64,000 nt of DNA. It comes from Corynebacterium kefirresidentii. Lineage in GTDB: Bacteria > Actinomycetota > Actinomycetes > Mycobacteriales > Mycobacteriaceae. The stretch spans positions 62,001 through 126,000 of the forward strand of contig NGUZ01000002.1 of the NCBI GenBank assembly GCA_002154655.1, written 5' to 3'. Under the pieces are notes generated by a model. It was not told the origin of the DNA. It ran no database searches and was given only the letters and a program-made list of their open reading frames with translations. Of the stretch, positions 20,351 through 28,435 are shown one piece after another. A program made the position numbers and the translations under genes. How positions within the stretch are numbered: the first letter of the stretch is position 1; each line of letters starts with the position of its first letter.

Positions 20351-20375
20351 ACCCCGCCGGGGGTTCCGGCGGGGT
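20351..20375 (-). terminator. Intra-operon hairpin between metQ and metN
   Basis: A perfect 10-bp stem ACCCCGCCGG/CCGGCGGGGT with a 5-base loop lies just after the metQ stop. In the direction of transcription it is followed by TTTGG, a poor T-tract. It probably acts as a partial terminator or 3'-end stabiliser, giving more metQ (binding protein) than metNI. Confidence 0.7.
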
Positions 20376-20389
20376 AAAAGCAAGGGTGA

Positions 20390-21247
20390 TTAGTCCAGAT
20401 CTGCTTCGAGCTTATCTAGGATCTTCTGCAGATCCTCCTGGCTGCGCTCCACCTCGACGGAGGTGCCGGCGGAGTCTTCGTCGACGCCCTCCTGGACGGC
20501 GTCGGAGTGCCACAGCTCGGCAAGCTTCTTGATGTCTTCGTTATCGGCGTCCTCCTCGCGAACGGCGAAGACGTTGATGTACGGTTCTGCTTCTTCAGAA
20601 TTTGGATCGTCTTGGAAGATGGCGGTCTTCGGATCGATGCCGGCGCGCTCCAGGAAGGAGTTATTGATAATCGCCGGGGTGCCCTCGCCGTGTGCGGACG
20701 TGGTCTGTGCGGCGTCTACCGGGGTGACCTTGACCTTGGACTTCTTTTCATCAATATCCAGCGGGGTGGGCTCTAGGTTGTCCTTGTCCTTCAGGGTAAG
20801 AAGGCCGGCCTGGACTAGCACGTTGATGGCGCGGGCCTGGTTGGTGGAGTCATTCGGGATGGCGACCTCTTCGCCCTCGATGCCGTCGAGGGAGTCGTGG
20901 TCCTTCCAAAACAGTGCTAGCGGCACGATTTCGGTGGCCACGATAGGCACCAGGTTGGTGTCATTGCCGTGGTTGTACTCCGCTAGGAACTTCAGGTGCT
21001 GGAAGTTATTGGTATCCAGCTCGCCCTGGTCCAGAGCCTGGTTTGGGGTGTTGTAATCCGCGAAAGGCTGGATTTCAATGTCATAGCCAGCGTTCTTCGC
21101 TTCCTGCTCGAACGCTACCCACGCCTTCTTGGCGTCGTCGGTGGTGCCCACCTTGATGGACTTGGAATCATCGGAGGAGCAGGCCACCAAGCTGGTGGAA
21201 GCGATAGTTACAGCGGCGGCAGCAGCCACTACGCGACGGATCTGCAT
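20390..21247 (-). CDS. metQ: Methionine-binding lipoprotein MetQ
   Basis: 285-aa substrate-binding lipoprotein of the NlpA family. The signal peptide MQIRRVVAAAAAVTIASTSL leads to lipobox LVAC followed by SSDDSKSIKVGTTDD. Family segments include YNTPNQALDQGELDTNNFQH and EVAIPNDSTNQARAINVLVQ. It delivers methionine to MetNI at the membrane. The start is at MQIRR rather than 16 codons upstream, since the signal peptide begins there and GAAGGGGAA precedes it. A TAGACAAAGCGGT element 64 bp upstream matches the metY operator. Confidence 0.95.
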   Translation of the reverse strand: MQIRRVVAAAAAVTIASTSLVACSSDDSKSIKVGTTDDAKKAWVAFEQEAKNAGYDIEIQPFADYNTPNQALDQGELDTNNFQHLKFLAEYNHGNDTNLVPIVATEIVPLALFWKDHDSLDGIEGEEVAIPNDSTNQARAINVLVQAGLLTLKDKDNLEPTPLDIDEKKSKVKVTPVDAAQTTSAHGEGTPAIINNSFLERAGIDPKTAIFQDDPNSEEAEPYINVFAVREEDADNEDIKKLAELWHSDAVQEGVDEDSAGTSVEVERSQEDLQKILDKLEADLD

Positions 21248-21310
21248 GGGGGTTCCCCTTCTTGTAGGAGTGGAAATAAATTGACTGTCTAGCAACTTAG
21301 CAATCAGCGA

Positions 21311-21323
21311 ACCGCTTTGTCTA
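21311..21323 (-). promoter_or_regulatory. McbR-type operator candidate upstream of metQ
   Basis: Minus-strand TAGACAAAGCGGT differs in one base from TAGACCAAGCGGT upstream of metY. McbR, the TetR-type repressor of sulfur metabolism in C. glutamicum, recognises TAGAC-N6-GTCTA as recalled. The left half and the shared core agree; the right half is degenerate. Confidence 0.55.
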
Positions 21324-21352
21324 TTGTCGGCATCACGTCTTACGGGCTTGTA

Positions 21353-21368
21353 TAGAACAATATTTCGA
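21353..21368. promoter_or_regulatory. SOS box (LexA site) of dnaE2
   Basis: The reverse complement reads TCGAAATATTGTTCTA, against the corynebacterial LexA consensus TCGAAAANNTGTTCGA as recalled. It has 12 of 14 informative matches, with the conserved TCGAA and TGTTC both present. It is 16 bp before the dnaE2 start. Confidence 0.8.
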
Positions 21369-21384
21369 TATTACGCTGTGTGGA

Positions 21385-24300
21385 GTGGAATTTAATGGCG
21401 GAAAAGCACTGTCGTGGTCGCGGGTGGAGCGCATCCTCTCTGGCCGCGAATCTGCTGCGCCCGTGCCGGTTAATCATCTTCATAGGCCAGCGGATTCTGC
21501 TCAGCGCGGCCATTCCGCTGTCCCCTTTGTGGAGTTGCACGCGGTAAGTTCGTATAGCTTTCTTGACGGCGCTGCTGAGCCGGAAGAGCTGGTTGGCCGG
21601 GCTGTGGAGCTGGGGCTCGAGGGGCTGGCCATTGTGGACCGAGATGGCTTTTATGGGCTCATGAAATTCGCTGAAGCCGCTGCTAAAGCGAATCTCCCGG
21701 CCGTATATGGCGCGGAGCTATCGCTCGCGGAGGCTCCAGTGACTGTGCTGGCGCGCACCCCAGAAGGCTATCGCCGGCTATCGCGCCTTATTGCGCACGC
21801 CCGGATGGAAGCGGGGGAGAAGGATCGGGTGGATTATCCACCACTAGATGAGGTGGCACGCGAGCTGGAGGGGGAGTGCTTCTTCCTGGTGGGGCCGGAA
21901 GCGTTAGCAGAAATCGATAACCTGCTCGAAAGAATAAAAATAGACAGCATAGTTCTCGAATATTCGTGCAGCATGTCCCCTGAAGACGCAGATCGGCACC
22001 GTTTCCTCGATAAATACAATAACCTGCGGGCCATCGCAACCGCACGGCCCGCGGCGGCGACCCGCGACCAAGCTCGGCTCGCCGCCGCCAAGCGCGCCTT
22101 GGCTCGCCGCGAATCTCTTGCGGTCGCTGCTCCGCACGCCCACCCCATGGGAGCAGGGTGGTTGCGATCCGGCGAGCAGATGGCCCAGCTTTTGCCTGAC
22201 CGGCCGGAGCTTATTGCGGAAACTGTGCGTCTGGCTCGCGAGTGTTCCTTTACCTGGGATGCGCTTGCCCCGAACCTGCCGCACTTTCCCGTTCCGGAGG
22301 GCCATACCGAGATGAGCTGGCTGAAGCATGAGGTCTGGCGCCGTGCCAAGGAGCGTTATGCCTCGCGGCCGGCCGAGATTAGGCAGGCGGCGAAGAAGCA
22401 GATTAGGCATGAGTTGGGCGTCATCAAGCAGCTAGGCTTTCCGGGCTACTTCCTAATCGTGTGCGACCTGGTGGATTTTTGCCGGCGTGAGAATATTTTG
22501 TGCCAGGGGCGAGGTTCGGCCGCTAACTCCGCCGTGTGCTTCGCGCTGGGCATTACCAACGCCGAGCCTATTTCCGCACAGCTGCTCTTCGAGCGTTTTC
22601 TTTCCCCGGACCGCGATGGCCCGCCCGATATTGATATCGATATCGAGTCCGGCCGCCGTGAGGAGGTAATCCAGTATGTCTATCGCACCCACGGCCGTGA
22701 TCGAGCCGCGCAGGTGGCCAATGTCATTACTTATCGCCGCAAGGGCGCGACCCGCGATGCCGCCCGCGCGCTGGGGTATCCGCAGGGCTCGGCCGATGCG
22801 TGGTCGAAAGGAACCTCTGAGCCGCCTGCCGACGTCTCCTTATTGGCCGAGCAATTCCTCGGCCAGCCCCGCCACCTAGGAATCCACTCTGGTGGCATGG
22901 TGCTGTGTGACCGACCCATTGCGGACGTAGTCCCCATGGAATGGGCCCGCATGGAAAACCGCTCCGTGCTGCAATGGGATAAGGACGATTGTGCGGCCGC
23001 CGGCCTAGTGAAATTCGACCTGCTCGGCCTTGGCATGTTGGAGGCGCTGCACCACATGATCGATGCCGTGCGCGCTACCACCGGCCGCGAGGTGCACTTG
23101 TGGGAGCTCGACCTCGCCGAGTCGGAAGTCTATGACATGCTCTGCCGCGCCGATGCGGTGGGCGTCTTCCAAGTGGAATCCCGTGCGCAGCTAGCCACGC
23201 TGCCACGCTTGAAGCCGCGCCGTTTCTTTGACCTAGTGGTCGAAGTCGCGCTTATTCGGCCCGGCCCCATCCAAGGCGGGTCCGTGCATCCTTACCTGCG
23301 CCGCCGCGATGGCCTAGAAGAGGTCACCTATGACCATCCCGTGCTGGAAAAGTCTCTGGGCAAAACCCTGGGCATCCCGCTCTTCCAAGAGCAGCTGATG
23401 CAAATTGCCGTAGACGCGGCAGGTTTTTCCGGCGCCGAGGCTGACGACTTACGCCGCGCCATGGGGTCGAAGCGCTCCCCGGAAAAGATGGCCGCGCTGC
23501 GCAGTCGTTTCTATGCCGGTCTACGCGAGACCAATGGCATCGAGGGTGAGTTAGCCGATAAGCTGTGGATCAAAATCGTGGCCTTTGCCGCCTATGGCTT
23601 CCCCGAATCGCACTCGCAGTCCTTTGCCTCGTTGGTGTATTTCTCCGCGTGGTTTAAGTATCACTACCCGGCGGAATTCTGCGTGGGCCTGCTGCGCGCG
23701 CAGCCGATGGGCTTTTATTCCCCACAGTCGCTCATCCAAGATGCCCGGCGCCACGGTGTGCGGGTGCTGCCGGTGAGTATCAATGATTCTGGTGCGCAGG
23801 CCCGGGCGACGAGGTCGGGCGAGATTCGGTTGGGCCTGAACCTCATCAAGGGGCTAGGGGAGTCCGCCGCCGAGCGCGTGGAGGCGGCCGCGCCTTTTGC
23901 TAGCGTGTCCGATCTTTCGCGCCGGGCGGATCTCAGCGTGGAGCAGGTGGAAGCGCTGGCCACGGCTGGAGCATTGGAGTGCTTGGGGCTGGATCGTCGT
24001 CAAGCGTTGTGGCAGGCCGGAGTTGCCGCCACCGAGCGCGAGGGAATGCTGCCTGGCACTTCCGCGCTGGCTGCACCGCACCTGCCCGGTATGTCCGCTT
24101 TCGAGCTTATGGCTACCGACGTCGCCGCCACGGGCGTGACCCATAACCAGCAGCCGATGGAGCTGGTACGTGCCTCGCTTGCCGACGTCCTCCCTGCCTC
24201 CCAGCTCCCCCATGTTCCCGATGGCACCCGCGTGCGCATCGCTGGCATCATTACTCACCGCCAGCGCCCGCGCACCGCGTCAGGTCTGACCTTTTTGGGT

Positions 24301-24504
24301 GTAGAGGATGAAACCGGCCTGATGAATGTGATGGTTTCGCCCGGATTGTGGTCGCGGCACAAGGTTGTGGCCCGCACCGCCCGCGCAATGATCATCCGTG
24401 GCATCGTACAAAATGCTACCGGGGCGGTCAGCGTGGTCGCGGACAAGCTCGAACCACTGGACTTTGGCGAATTCCTGTCCCGCGGCTCCCGCGATTTCCG
24501 CTAG
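21385..24504 (+). CDS. dnaE2: Error-prone DNA polymerase DnaE2
   Basis: 1039-aa C-family polymerase used for SOS translesion synthesis with ImuA' and ImuB. It starts VEFNGGKALSWSRVERILSG, the typical DnaE2 opening, at a GTG. The PHP domain is at about residues 50-260. The palm has the catalytic Asp pair in GPPDIDIDIESGRREEV. The fingers region includes HYPAEFCVGLLRAQPMGFYS, and a C-terminal OB fold (about 930-1010) has RIAGIITHRQRPRTASGLTF. It is somewhat shorter than replicative DnaE1, as expected. A LexA box 16 bp upstream indicates DNA-damage induction. The end overlaps the next opposite gene by four bases. Confidence 0.97.
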   Translation: MEFNGGKALSWSRVERILSGRESAAPVPVNHLHRPADSAQRGHSAVPFVELHAVSSYSFLDGAAEPEELVGRAVELGLEGLAIVDRDGFYGLMKFAEAAAKANLPAVYGAELSLAEAPVTVLARTPEGYRRLSRLIAHARMEAGEKDRVDYPPLDEVARELEGECFFLVGPEALAEIDNLLERIKIDSIVLEYSCSMSPEDADRHRFLDKYNNLRAIATARPAAATRDQARLAAAKRALARRESLAVAAPHAHPMGAGWLRSGEQMAQLLPDRPELIAETVRLARECSFTWDALAPNLPHFPVPEGHTEMSWLKHEVWRRAKERYASRPAEIRQAAKKQIRHELGVIKQLGFPGYFLIVCDLVDFCRRENILCQGRGSAANSAVCFALGITNAEPISAQLLFERFLSPDRDGPPDIDIDIESGRREEVIQYVYRTHGRDRAAQVANVITYRRKGATRDAARALGYPQGSADAWSKGTSEPPADVSLLAEQFLGQPRHLGIHSGGMVLCDRPIADVVPMEWARMENRSVLQWDKDDCAAAGLVKFDLLGLGMLEALHHMIDAVRATTGREVHLWELDLAESEVYDMLCRADAVGVFQVESRAQLATLPRLKPRRFFDLVVEVALIRPGPIQGGSVHPYLRRRDGLEEVTYDHPVLEKSLGKTLGIPLFQEQLMQIAVDAAGFSGAEADDLRRAMGSKRSPEKMAALRSRFYAGLRETNGIEGELADKLWIKIVAFAAYGFPESHSQSFASLVYFSAWFKYHYPAEFCVGLLRAQPMGFYSPQSLIQDARRHGVRVLPVSINDSGAQARATRSGEIRLGLNLIKGLGESAAERVEAAAPFASVSDLSRRADLSVEQVEALATAGALECLGLDRRQALWQAGVAATEREGMLPGTSALAAPHLPGMSAFELMATDVAATGVTHNQQPMELVRASLADVLPASQLPHVPDGTRVRIAGIITHRQRPRTASGLTFLGVEDETGLMNVMVSPGLWSRHKVVARTARAMIIRGIVQNATGAVSVVADKLEPLDFGEFLSRGSRDFR

Positions 24505-24998
24505 TTTCCTCCGCTGCGCAGCTCGTCCGCGTTGAGTTTATTGGCCAATTCTTTGGCTACCGCAAATGGAATCCACAGCAGTTGGATGTAGATGAGCTTG
24601 GCAAAGAAGATGGCGATATTAGCCCCCGAGGTCGCCTCCTCGGCTGCAACCTGCTCCGTTCCGAGAAAGCGCAGGCCGAATGCGGTGGCGCCGGCGACGA
24701 GAAAGAGCACTATAGAAATAACCACTGCGGTCTTAAGTCCTGTGTCGCGGGCGTCGGTATGCAGGCGCAGTTCGTACTCATCCATCTCCGTGGTGGGTAC
24801 ATCGAGGCGATGGATGGACTGCCGGAGCCACGTGGTGCAGATGGTGGCCGCGATACCGGCAATCGGCCATAGCAAGTTAGACAAGCCGAGCGTGAAGAAG
24901 TGCAGGGCCGCAGCCACGATGGCCAGGCCGAGGAAAATGTCGCCGGCCAGGACCAGGCGCTTGCGGCGAGAAACGGGGGCGGGAATCGTGTTAGCCAT
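24501..24998 (-). CDS. Membrane protein paired with an HTH regulator
   Basis: 165-aa protein with four predicted membrane helices at about residues 15-33, 37-54, 88-108 and 124-146. A charged loop containing TTEMDEYELRLHTDARDTGL lies in the middle. It overlaps the end of the upstream HTH gene by one base (TAATG), so the two are translated together. Similar membrane-protein/XRE pairs are common in Firmicutes and actinobacteria (DUF2975/YozG-like), but this protein was not assigned to a family. Function unknown. Confidence 0.75.
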   Translation of the reverse strand: MANTIPAPVSRRKRLVLAGDIFLGLAIVAAALHFFTLGLSNLLWPIAGIAATICTTWLRQSIHRLDVPTTEMDEYELRLHTDARDTGLKTAVVISIVLFLVAGATAFGLRFLGTEQVAAEEATSGANIAIFFAKLIYIQLLWIPFAVAKELANKLNADELRSGGN

Positions 24999-25261
24999 TA
25001 GGAATTCTTCCTATAGATTTCAGTGGACATAGGGGCAAATTCCTGGCGGGAAAAGATAGCCTCCACGGGGAGGTCAAAGACCTCGCAGACGCGGAAGGCT
25101 AGGTCCAGGCTGGGGGAGTGGTCGCCGCGCTCAAGCGCGCCGACGGTCTGAGGGTTGACGTCGATGGCCTCGGCCAGCTGCGCGCGCGACATGTCCCGTT
25201 CGGCGCGCAGCACACGAACCCGGTTATAAATGGGTGCGGAGGGCTTCTTCTTTGGGGACAT
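24998..25261 (-). CDS. Small XRE-family transcriptional regulator
   Basis: 87-aa DNA-binding protein. The helix-turn-helix lies at about residues 15-65 and contains NRVRVLRAERDMSRAQLAEA, VNPQTVGALERGDHSPSLDL and VCEVFDLPVEAIFS. This is the common small Cro/CI type seen with the YgzD group. It is translated together with the following membrane protein and likely controls it or itself. A second HTH/membrane pair lies just upstream (25304-26063). Confidence 0.85.
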   Translation of the reverse strand: MSPKKKPSAPIYNRVRVLRAERDMSRAQLAEAIDVNPQTVGALERGDHSPSLDLAFRVCEVFDLPVEAIFSRQEFAPMSTEIYRKNS

Positions 25262-25303
25262 AAGTCAAAGTATTGCATAAACCCAACACTCTGGCAAGGG
25301 TTG

Positions 25304-25522
25304 CTACTCGACGCTGAAGATATCCCCTGGTTGGCAGTCCAGTGCCACGCACAGCGCTGCCAGGGTGCTAAAGCGTACGGCCTTGGCGCGATTATTCTTC
25401 AGAACGGAGAGGTTAACTGGGGTGATGCCCACTTCTTTAGCGAGCGCCGCGCCGGTAATGTTGCGCTCTTGCATAATCCGGTCGAGATGGCAGATTACTT
25501 GGGGTTCTTGTGGCTTAGACAA
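25304..25522 (-). CDS. YozG-like XRE-family regulator
   Basis: 72-aa HTH protein. It starts at TTG (LSKPQEPQVICHLDRIMQER), which overlaps the DUF2975 stop by eight bases; GAGGTGG lies 7 nt upstream. The HTH includes GAALAKEVGITPVNLSVLKN and RFSTLAALCVALDCQPGDIF. It belongs to the group encoded beside DUF2975 membrane proteins. The frame extends upstream into the DUF2975 gene, but that part is a shadow. Probably an autorepressor acting on the TCGATAA-rich operator at 26086-26134. Confidence 0.82.
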   Translation of the reverse strand: MSKPQEPQVICHLDRIMQERNITGAALAKEVGITPVNLSVLKNNRAKAVRFSTLAALCVALDCQPGDIFSVE

Positions 25523-26063
25523 GGCCGTCCACCTCTTCTTCCAGCTTGCAGCCGCGCTTGATGGCGGCCGAGAAGAGCTGCAAGGTGCAGATGAAAAGGT
25601 AGGGAAGCGCAAGCTCGCCAAGCGACGTTCCATCCTGGCTGGCCCACCAGTCGATTCCAAGCTGTGAGGAAGCCCAGTTATTGCCTGGGCCTTCGAGCAT
25701 GAACCGTCCGATAAACCAGACGAGGATGCCAATGGTCATTCCATTTAGGGGGCGGATATTTTTCGTATTAAAAACCTGCCCGCGAAGCATCGGCTTAACC
25801 AGGCGATAGGCAAAGAACGCGATGATTAAGATGGCCGCAATCTTGACGACGAGCGCCGCGCTAAGTAGCCACAATGGTCCACCGTCGAGGTTGTGCTTGT
25901 TGAGGCCTTCCGGAACGGCCGCGCTCAGTGCGGTGGAAAAGCGGCCGGTGGCAAGATCGCGCAGGTAGGTGGGGCCGAGGATGATGATGGTGAGGAGGGC
26001 GAGACCGGCTGCCGCATTAATTTCGCGGCGCTCGGCCTTGGGGGTGGGTTGTGGGGTGGTCAT
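25515..26063 (-). CDS. DUF2975-like membrane protein
   Basis: 182-aa protein with four hydrophobic segments at about residues 15-33, 62-87, 107-125 and 150-168. Segments LSAALVVKIAAILIIAFFAY and PMLRGQVFNTKNIRPLNGMT resemble the DUF2975 family, in which a FxxxN(T/V) segment after the second or third helix is conserved. It is followed by the YozG-like HTH with an eight-base overlap, the standard gene pair for this family. Function unknown. Confidence 0.8.
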   Translation of the reverse strand: MTTPQPTPKAERREINAAAGLALLTIIILGPTYLRDLATGRFSTALSAAVPEGLNKHNLDGGPLWLLSAALVVKIAAILIIAFFAYRLVKPMLRGQVFNTKNIRPLNGMTIGILVWFIGRFMLEGPGNNWASSQLGIDWWASQDGTSLGELALPYLFICTLQLFSAAIKRGCKLEEEVDGLV

Positions 26064-26085
26064 GACAATCCTTTCCGTCGATCCC

Positions 26086-26134
26086 TTATCGACTTTCGAT
26101 GTTGTCGTAATTCGATAATATCGATTAACGATAA
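26086..26134. promoter_or_regulatory. AT-rich operator cluster with repeated TCGATAA
   Basis: Within 49 bp are TTATCGA (26086), TTTCGAT (26094), the perfect odd palindrome TCGATAATATCGA (26112-26124) and CGATAA (26129). They lie between the DUF2975/HTH operon and the divergent PH-domain operon. Repeated symmetric sites suggest cooperative binding, most likely by the YozG-like protein. Confidence 0.6.
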
Positions 26135-26174
26135 TGTGCGCAAGGGATGGGCCCGATTGATACTGTCAATAGCT

Positions 26175-26636
26175 ATGAGCGAAGAAATGAATCCCGTCTC
26201 GCCGCGCCTTGTGACCTCGCGCTATATCCACCACCTGAGCTGGATGTTTCTGCTCGCCGCGGCCGCCGCTGCTGCAGGCTTCTGGTGGACCCCGTGGTGC
26301 TACTGGGCGGCCGGCATCTTCGTTGCCCTTTTCTTCTGGCTGCTCTGGCTCATCCCTGCCCAAGTGCGCAATATGGGCTGGCTCGAGACCGACGATGAGC
26401 TACTTATCACCCGCGGCAAGCTCTGGTACACCTTCACCGTCGTGCCCTACGGCCGCATCCAATTCGTCGACGTCACCTCCGGGCCCATCGACCGCGCCCT
26501 TGGCCTGAAAAAGCTGCAGCTCCACACGGCTTCGGCCAGCACGGATGCCACCATCAAAGGCTTGGAAGCCCCGCTTGCCGACGCCCTCCGCACCCGCCTT
26601 GCCCACCAAGCCCGCGAACGGATGAGCGGCCTATGA
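26175..26636 (+). CDS. Bacterial PH-domain membrane protein (YdbS-like)
   Basis: 153-aa protein. It has two membrane helices at about residues 22-40 and 43-60 followed by one bacterial PH (DUF304) domain with VRNMGWLETDDELLITRGKL, PYGRIQFVDVTSGPIDRALG and KKLQLHTASAST. This matches YdbS of Bacillus, whose partner YdbT is the next gene here. As recalled, the YdbS/YdbT pair contributes to resistance against secreted antimicrobials in Bacillus. The start MSEEMNP is chosen because membrane and PH regions begin soon after; a longer frame overlaps the regulatory region. Confidence 0.85.
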   Translation: MSEEMNPVSPRLVTSRYIHHLSWMFLLAAAAAAAGFWWTPWCYWAAGIFVALFFWLLWLIPAQVRNMGWLETDDELLITRGKLWYTFTVVPYGRIQFVDVTSGPIDRALGLKKLQLHTASASTDATIKGLEAPLADALRTRLAHQARERMSGL

Positions 26637-27958
26637 GCCCCCAACCGAACTTCCGTCGCGTCCACCGCCTTACCCCACTGCTGCGTCTGTGGTCGGTCAT
26701 TCTGGCCCTCATCGCAGCCTTCGCTCTCAACCTGAACATGGAGGCCCTGCGCGATATCTTCGCCTTTATTACCGGCGAACACCGCGGCGAGGCCTTGCGT
26801 GATACCGCCCTTGCCCTCGCCGGTTTCATCGCGGTCTGCGCGGTGGTGTGGCTTGCCTCCGGCCTATGGTGGCGCCGCATGGGCTATCAGCTCGGCGCGG
26901 AAGAGCTTTCCCTGCGCCGCGGCCTCTTATCTGTCCAATTGCGCACCGCGCGCTATGACCGCACCCAGGCCGTTGACGTCGTGGAACCCGTCATCGCCCG
27001 CCTCTTTCGTCTCGCGGCCGTGCGGGTGGAAACTGCGGGCGGCCAATCTTCTGTCATCGAAATCGCCTACCTCAAAAAGTCCGACGCTGAGGCCCTACGC
27101 GATGACATCCTCGCCCGCGTTCACGGCGCTCCCACCTCCCAAACCGAGGCGCCGGCCGAGGAATCGGCTGAAGAACCGGCCGAGGAACCAGCTCTCGTGC
27201 CCGAGATCCCCATCGCCCGCTCCCTGATTGCGGCCGCGTTGCGCACGTCCACGCTTTTCCTCGTCGGCTTCCTTATCCTCGTTGTGGTTACGCGGCTGCC
27301 GCTCTCGGCCGCGCTGCCCATCCTCGTCGGTGTGCTGCCCACTGCCTGGAACGTGCTCGATTCTTCCTGGCGTTATACCGCCCGCACCGACGGCGAGGTA
27401 CTCAATATCACCTACGGCCTGGCTGATCGCCGCCGCCAAAGCATTCGCCTCGACCGCATCCACGCCGTACAGATAACCCAGCCGTTCCTCTGGCGGCCCT
27501 TGGGCTGGTACGAGGTACGGGTCTCGGTGGCGGGGTATGGGGCGTCGGCAAGCGGGAAGGCTTCTGGTTCCACCCGCATCCTGCCGGTGGGTACCCTCGC
27601 CCAAGCCCGGCAATTCCTGCCGGCCGACGCCGCGCCCACCTACGCCTCGCCAGCCCGTGCCAAGTGGGTTTCCCCGCTGGACTACCGCCAACAAACCGTG
27701 GCGCTTACCGGCGGCTACGTCATAGTGCGCAACGGCCGGCTCAATCGCCGCGTCAAGGCCATCCACACTTCCCATATCCAGGAGCTGACCTACCGTCGCG
27801 GGCCGATTTCCCAGGCGCTCGGCCTAGCCACCGTCGGCCTCGACCTAGTCCAGGGCCCGGTGCGCATGGATGCGCGCAACCTCACGCTTGCCGACGCCAC
27901 CGCACTCCTTACCCAGCTACGTTCCCGCCAACTGCCGGATTTTAAACCGCCCCGTTAA
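26633..27958 (+). CDS. Bacterial PH-domain membrane protein (YdbT-like)
   Basis: 441-aa protein with repeated membrane-pair and PH (DUF304) units. The first unit is at about residues 15-160 (LSLRRGLLSVQLRTARYDRT), the second at about 200-345 (VLNITYGLADRRRQSIRLDR) and the third near the end (YVIVRNGRLNRRVKAIHTSH). An acidic linker of EE/AEEPAEEP repeats lies between the first and second. It overlaps the YdbS-like gene by four bases and ends inside the tail of the opposite trmL gene. Probably acts with its partner in the membrane; the molecular role is not established. Confidence 0.85.
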   Translation: MSPQPNFRRVHRLTPLLRLWSVILALIAAFALNLNMEALRDIFAFITGEHRGEALRDTALALAGFIAVCAVVWLASGLWWRRMGYQLGAEELSLRRGLLSVQLRTARYDRTQAVDVVEPVIARLFRLAAVRVETAGGQSSVIEIAYLKKSDAEALRDDILARVHGAPTSQTEAPAEESAEEPAEEPALVPEIPIARSLIAAALRTSTLFLVGFLILVVVTRLPLSAALPILVGVLPTAWNVLDSSWRYTARTDGEVLNITYGLADRRRQSIRLDRIHAVQITQPFLWRPLGWYEVRVSVAGYGASASGKASGSTRILPVGTLAQARQFLPADAAPTYASPARAKWVSPLDYRQQTVALTGGYVIVRNGRLNRRVKAIHTSHIQELTYRRGPISQALGLATVGLDLVQGPVRMDARNLTLADATALLTQLRSRQLPDFKPPR

Positions 27959-28412
27959 ATCCCAATTGGCGCCACGCCTCAAATACGGCCGTCGACGCCG
28001 AATTCGACAGGTTCATTGAGCGCCTCGCCGGCACCATCGGAATGCGCACACGATCCGTCACGCGCGGATGGTTAATATGCTCCTCCGGCAGGCCGGTGGG
28101 CTCCGTGCCGAAGAGTAGGACATCGCCTTCTTGGTATTCGATATCCGTAAACCACTTATCCGTATGCGTGGTAAACGCGAAGACGCGTGCGCCCGGCAGC
28201 GCGTCCATGCAGGCCTGGAAGTCCTTGTGAATCTGCACATCGGCCAAATCGTGATAATCCAGACCGGCGCGCTTTAAGTGCTTATCGTCGAAATTGAAAC
28301 CCAGTGGCTCAATCAGGTGCAGGCTCGCGCCCGTCACCGCGGCCGTGCGAATCGCGTTGCCCGTATTAGTAGGGATGACTGGGTTATCAAAGACAATGTG
28401 CAGCTGGCTCAT
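27942..28412 (-). CDS. trmL: tRNA (cytidine/uridine-34-2'-O)-methyltransferase, TrmL-like
   Basis: 156-aa SPOUT methyltransferase. It starts [20 protein letters not shown] and has the knot motifs [13 protein letters not shown] and [19 protein letters not shown], the SAM-binding trefoil. Length and motifs match TrmL, which methylates the wobble ribose of certain leucine tRNAs. Its -10 (TAGACT) lies 6 nt before the ATG, so the mRNA should be leaderless. The -10 overlaps that of the divergent folD promoter. Confidence 0.93.
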   Translation of the reverse strand: MSQLHIVFDNPVIPTNTGNAIRTAAVTGASLHLIEPLGFNFDDKHLKRAGLDYHDLADVQIHKDFQACMDALPGARVFAFTTHTDKWFTDIEYQEGDVLLFGTEPTGLPEEHINHPRVTDRVRIPMVPARRSMNLSNSASTAVFEAWRQLGFNGAV

Positions 28413-28418
28413 GCCTTC

Positions 28419-28428
28419 AGTCTAGGAT
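28419..28428. promoter_or_regulatory. Overlapping divergent -10 boxes of trmL and folD
   Basis: Leftward TAGACT occupies 28424-28419 and rightward TAGGAT occupies 28423-28428, sharing two bases. Each is followed by its start codon after 6 or 7 nt. The two leaderless promoters cannot be melted independently. Confidence 0.65.
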
Positions 28429-28435
28429 GGTGGCT

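Noticed and set aside
21286..21291. Second TAGACA half-site in the metQ promoter
   Set aside because: Only six bases match and the following core differs from the shared TAGAC(A/C)AAGCGGT element.
21247..21352. SAM-type riboswitch upstream of metQ
   Set aside because: The leader is short and lacks the stem structure expected of S-box or SAM-II/IV riboswitches. An operator explains methionine control better.
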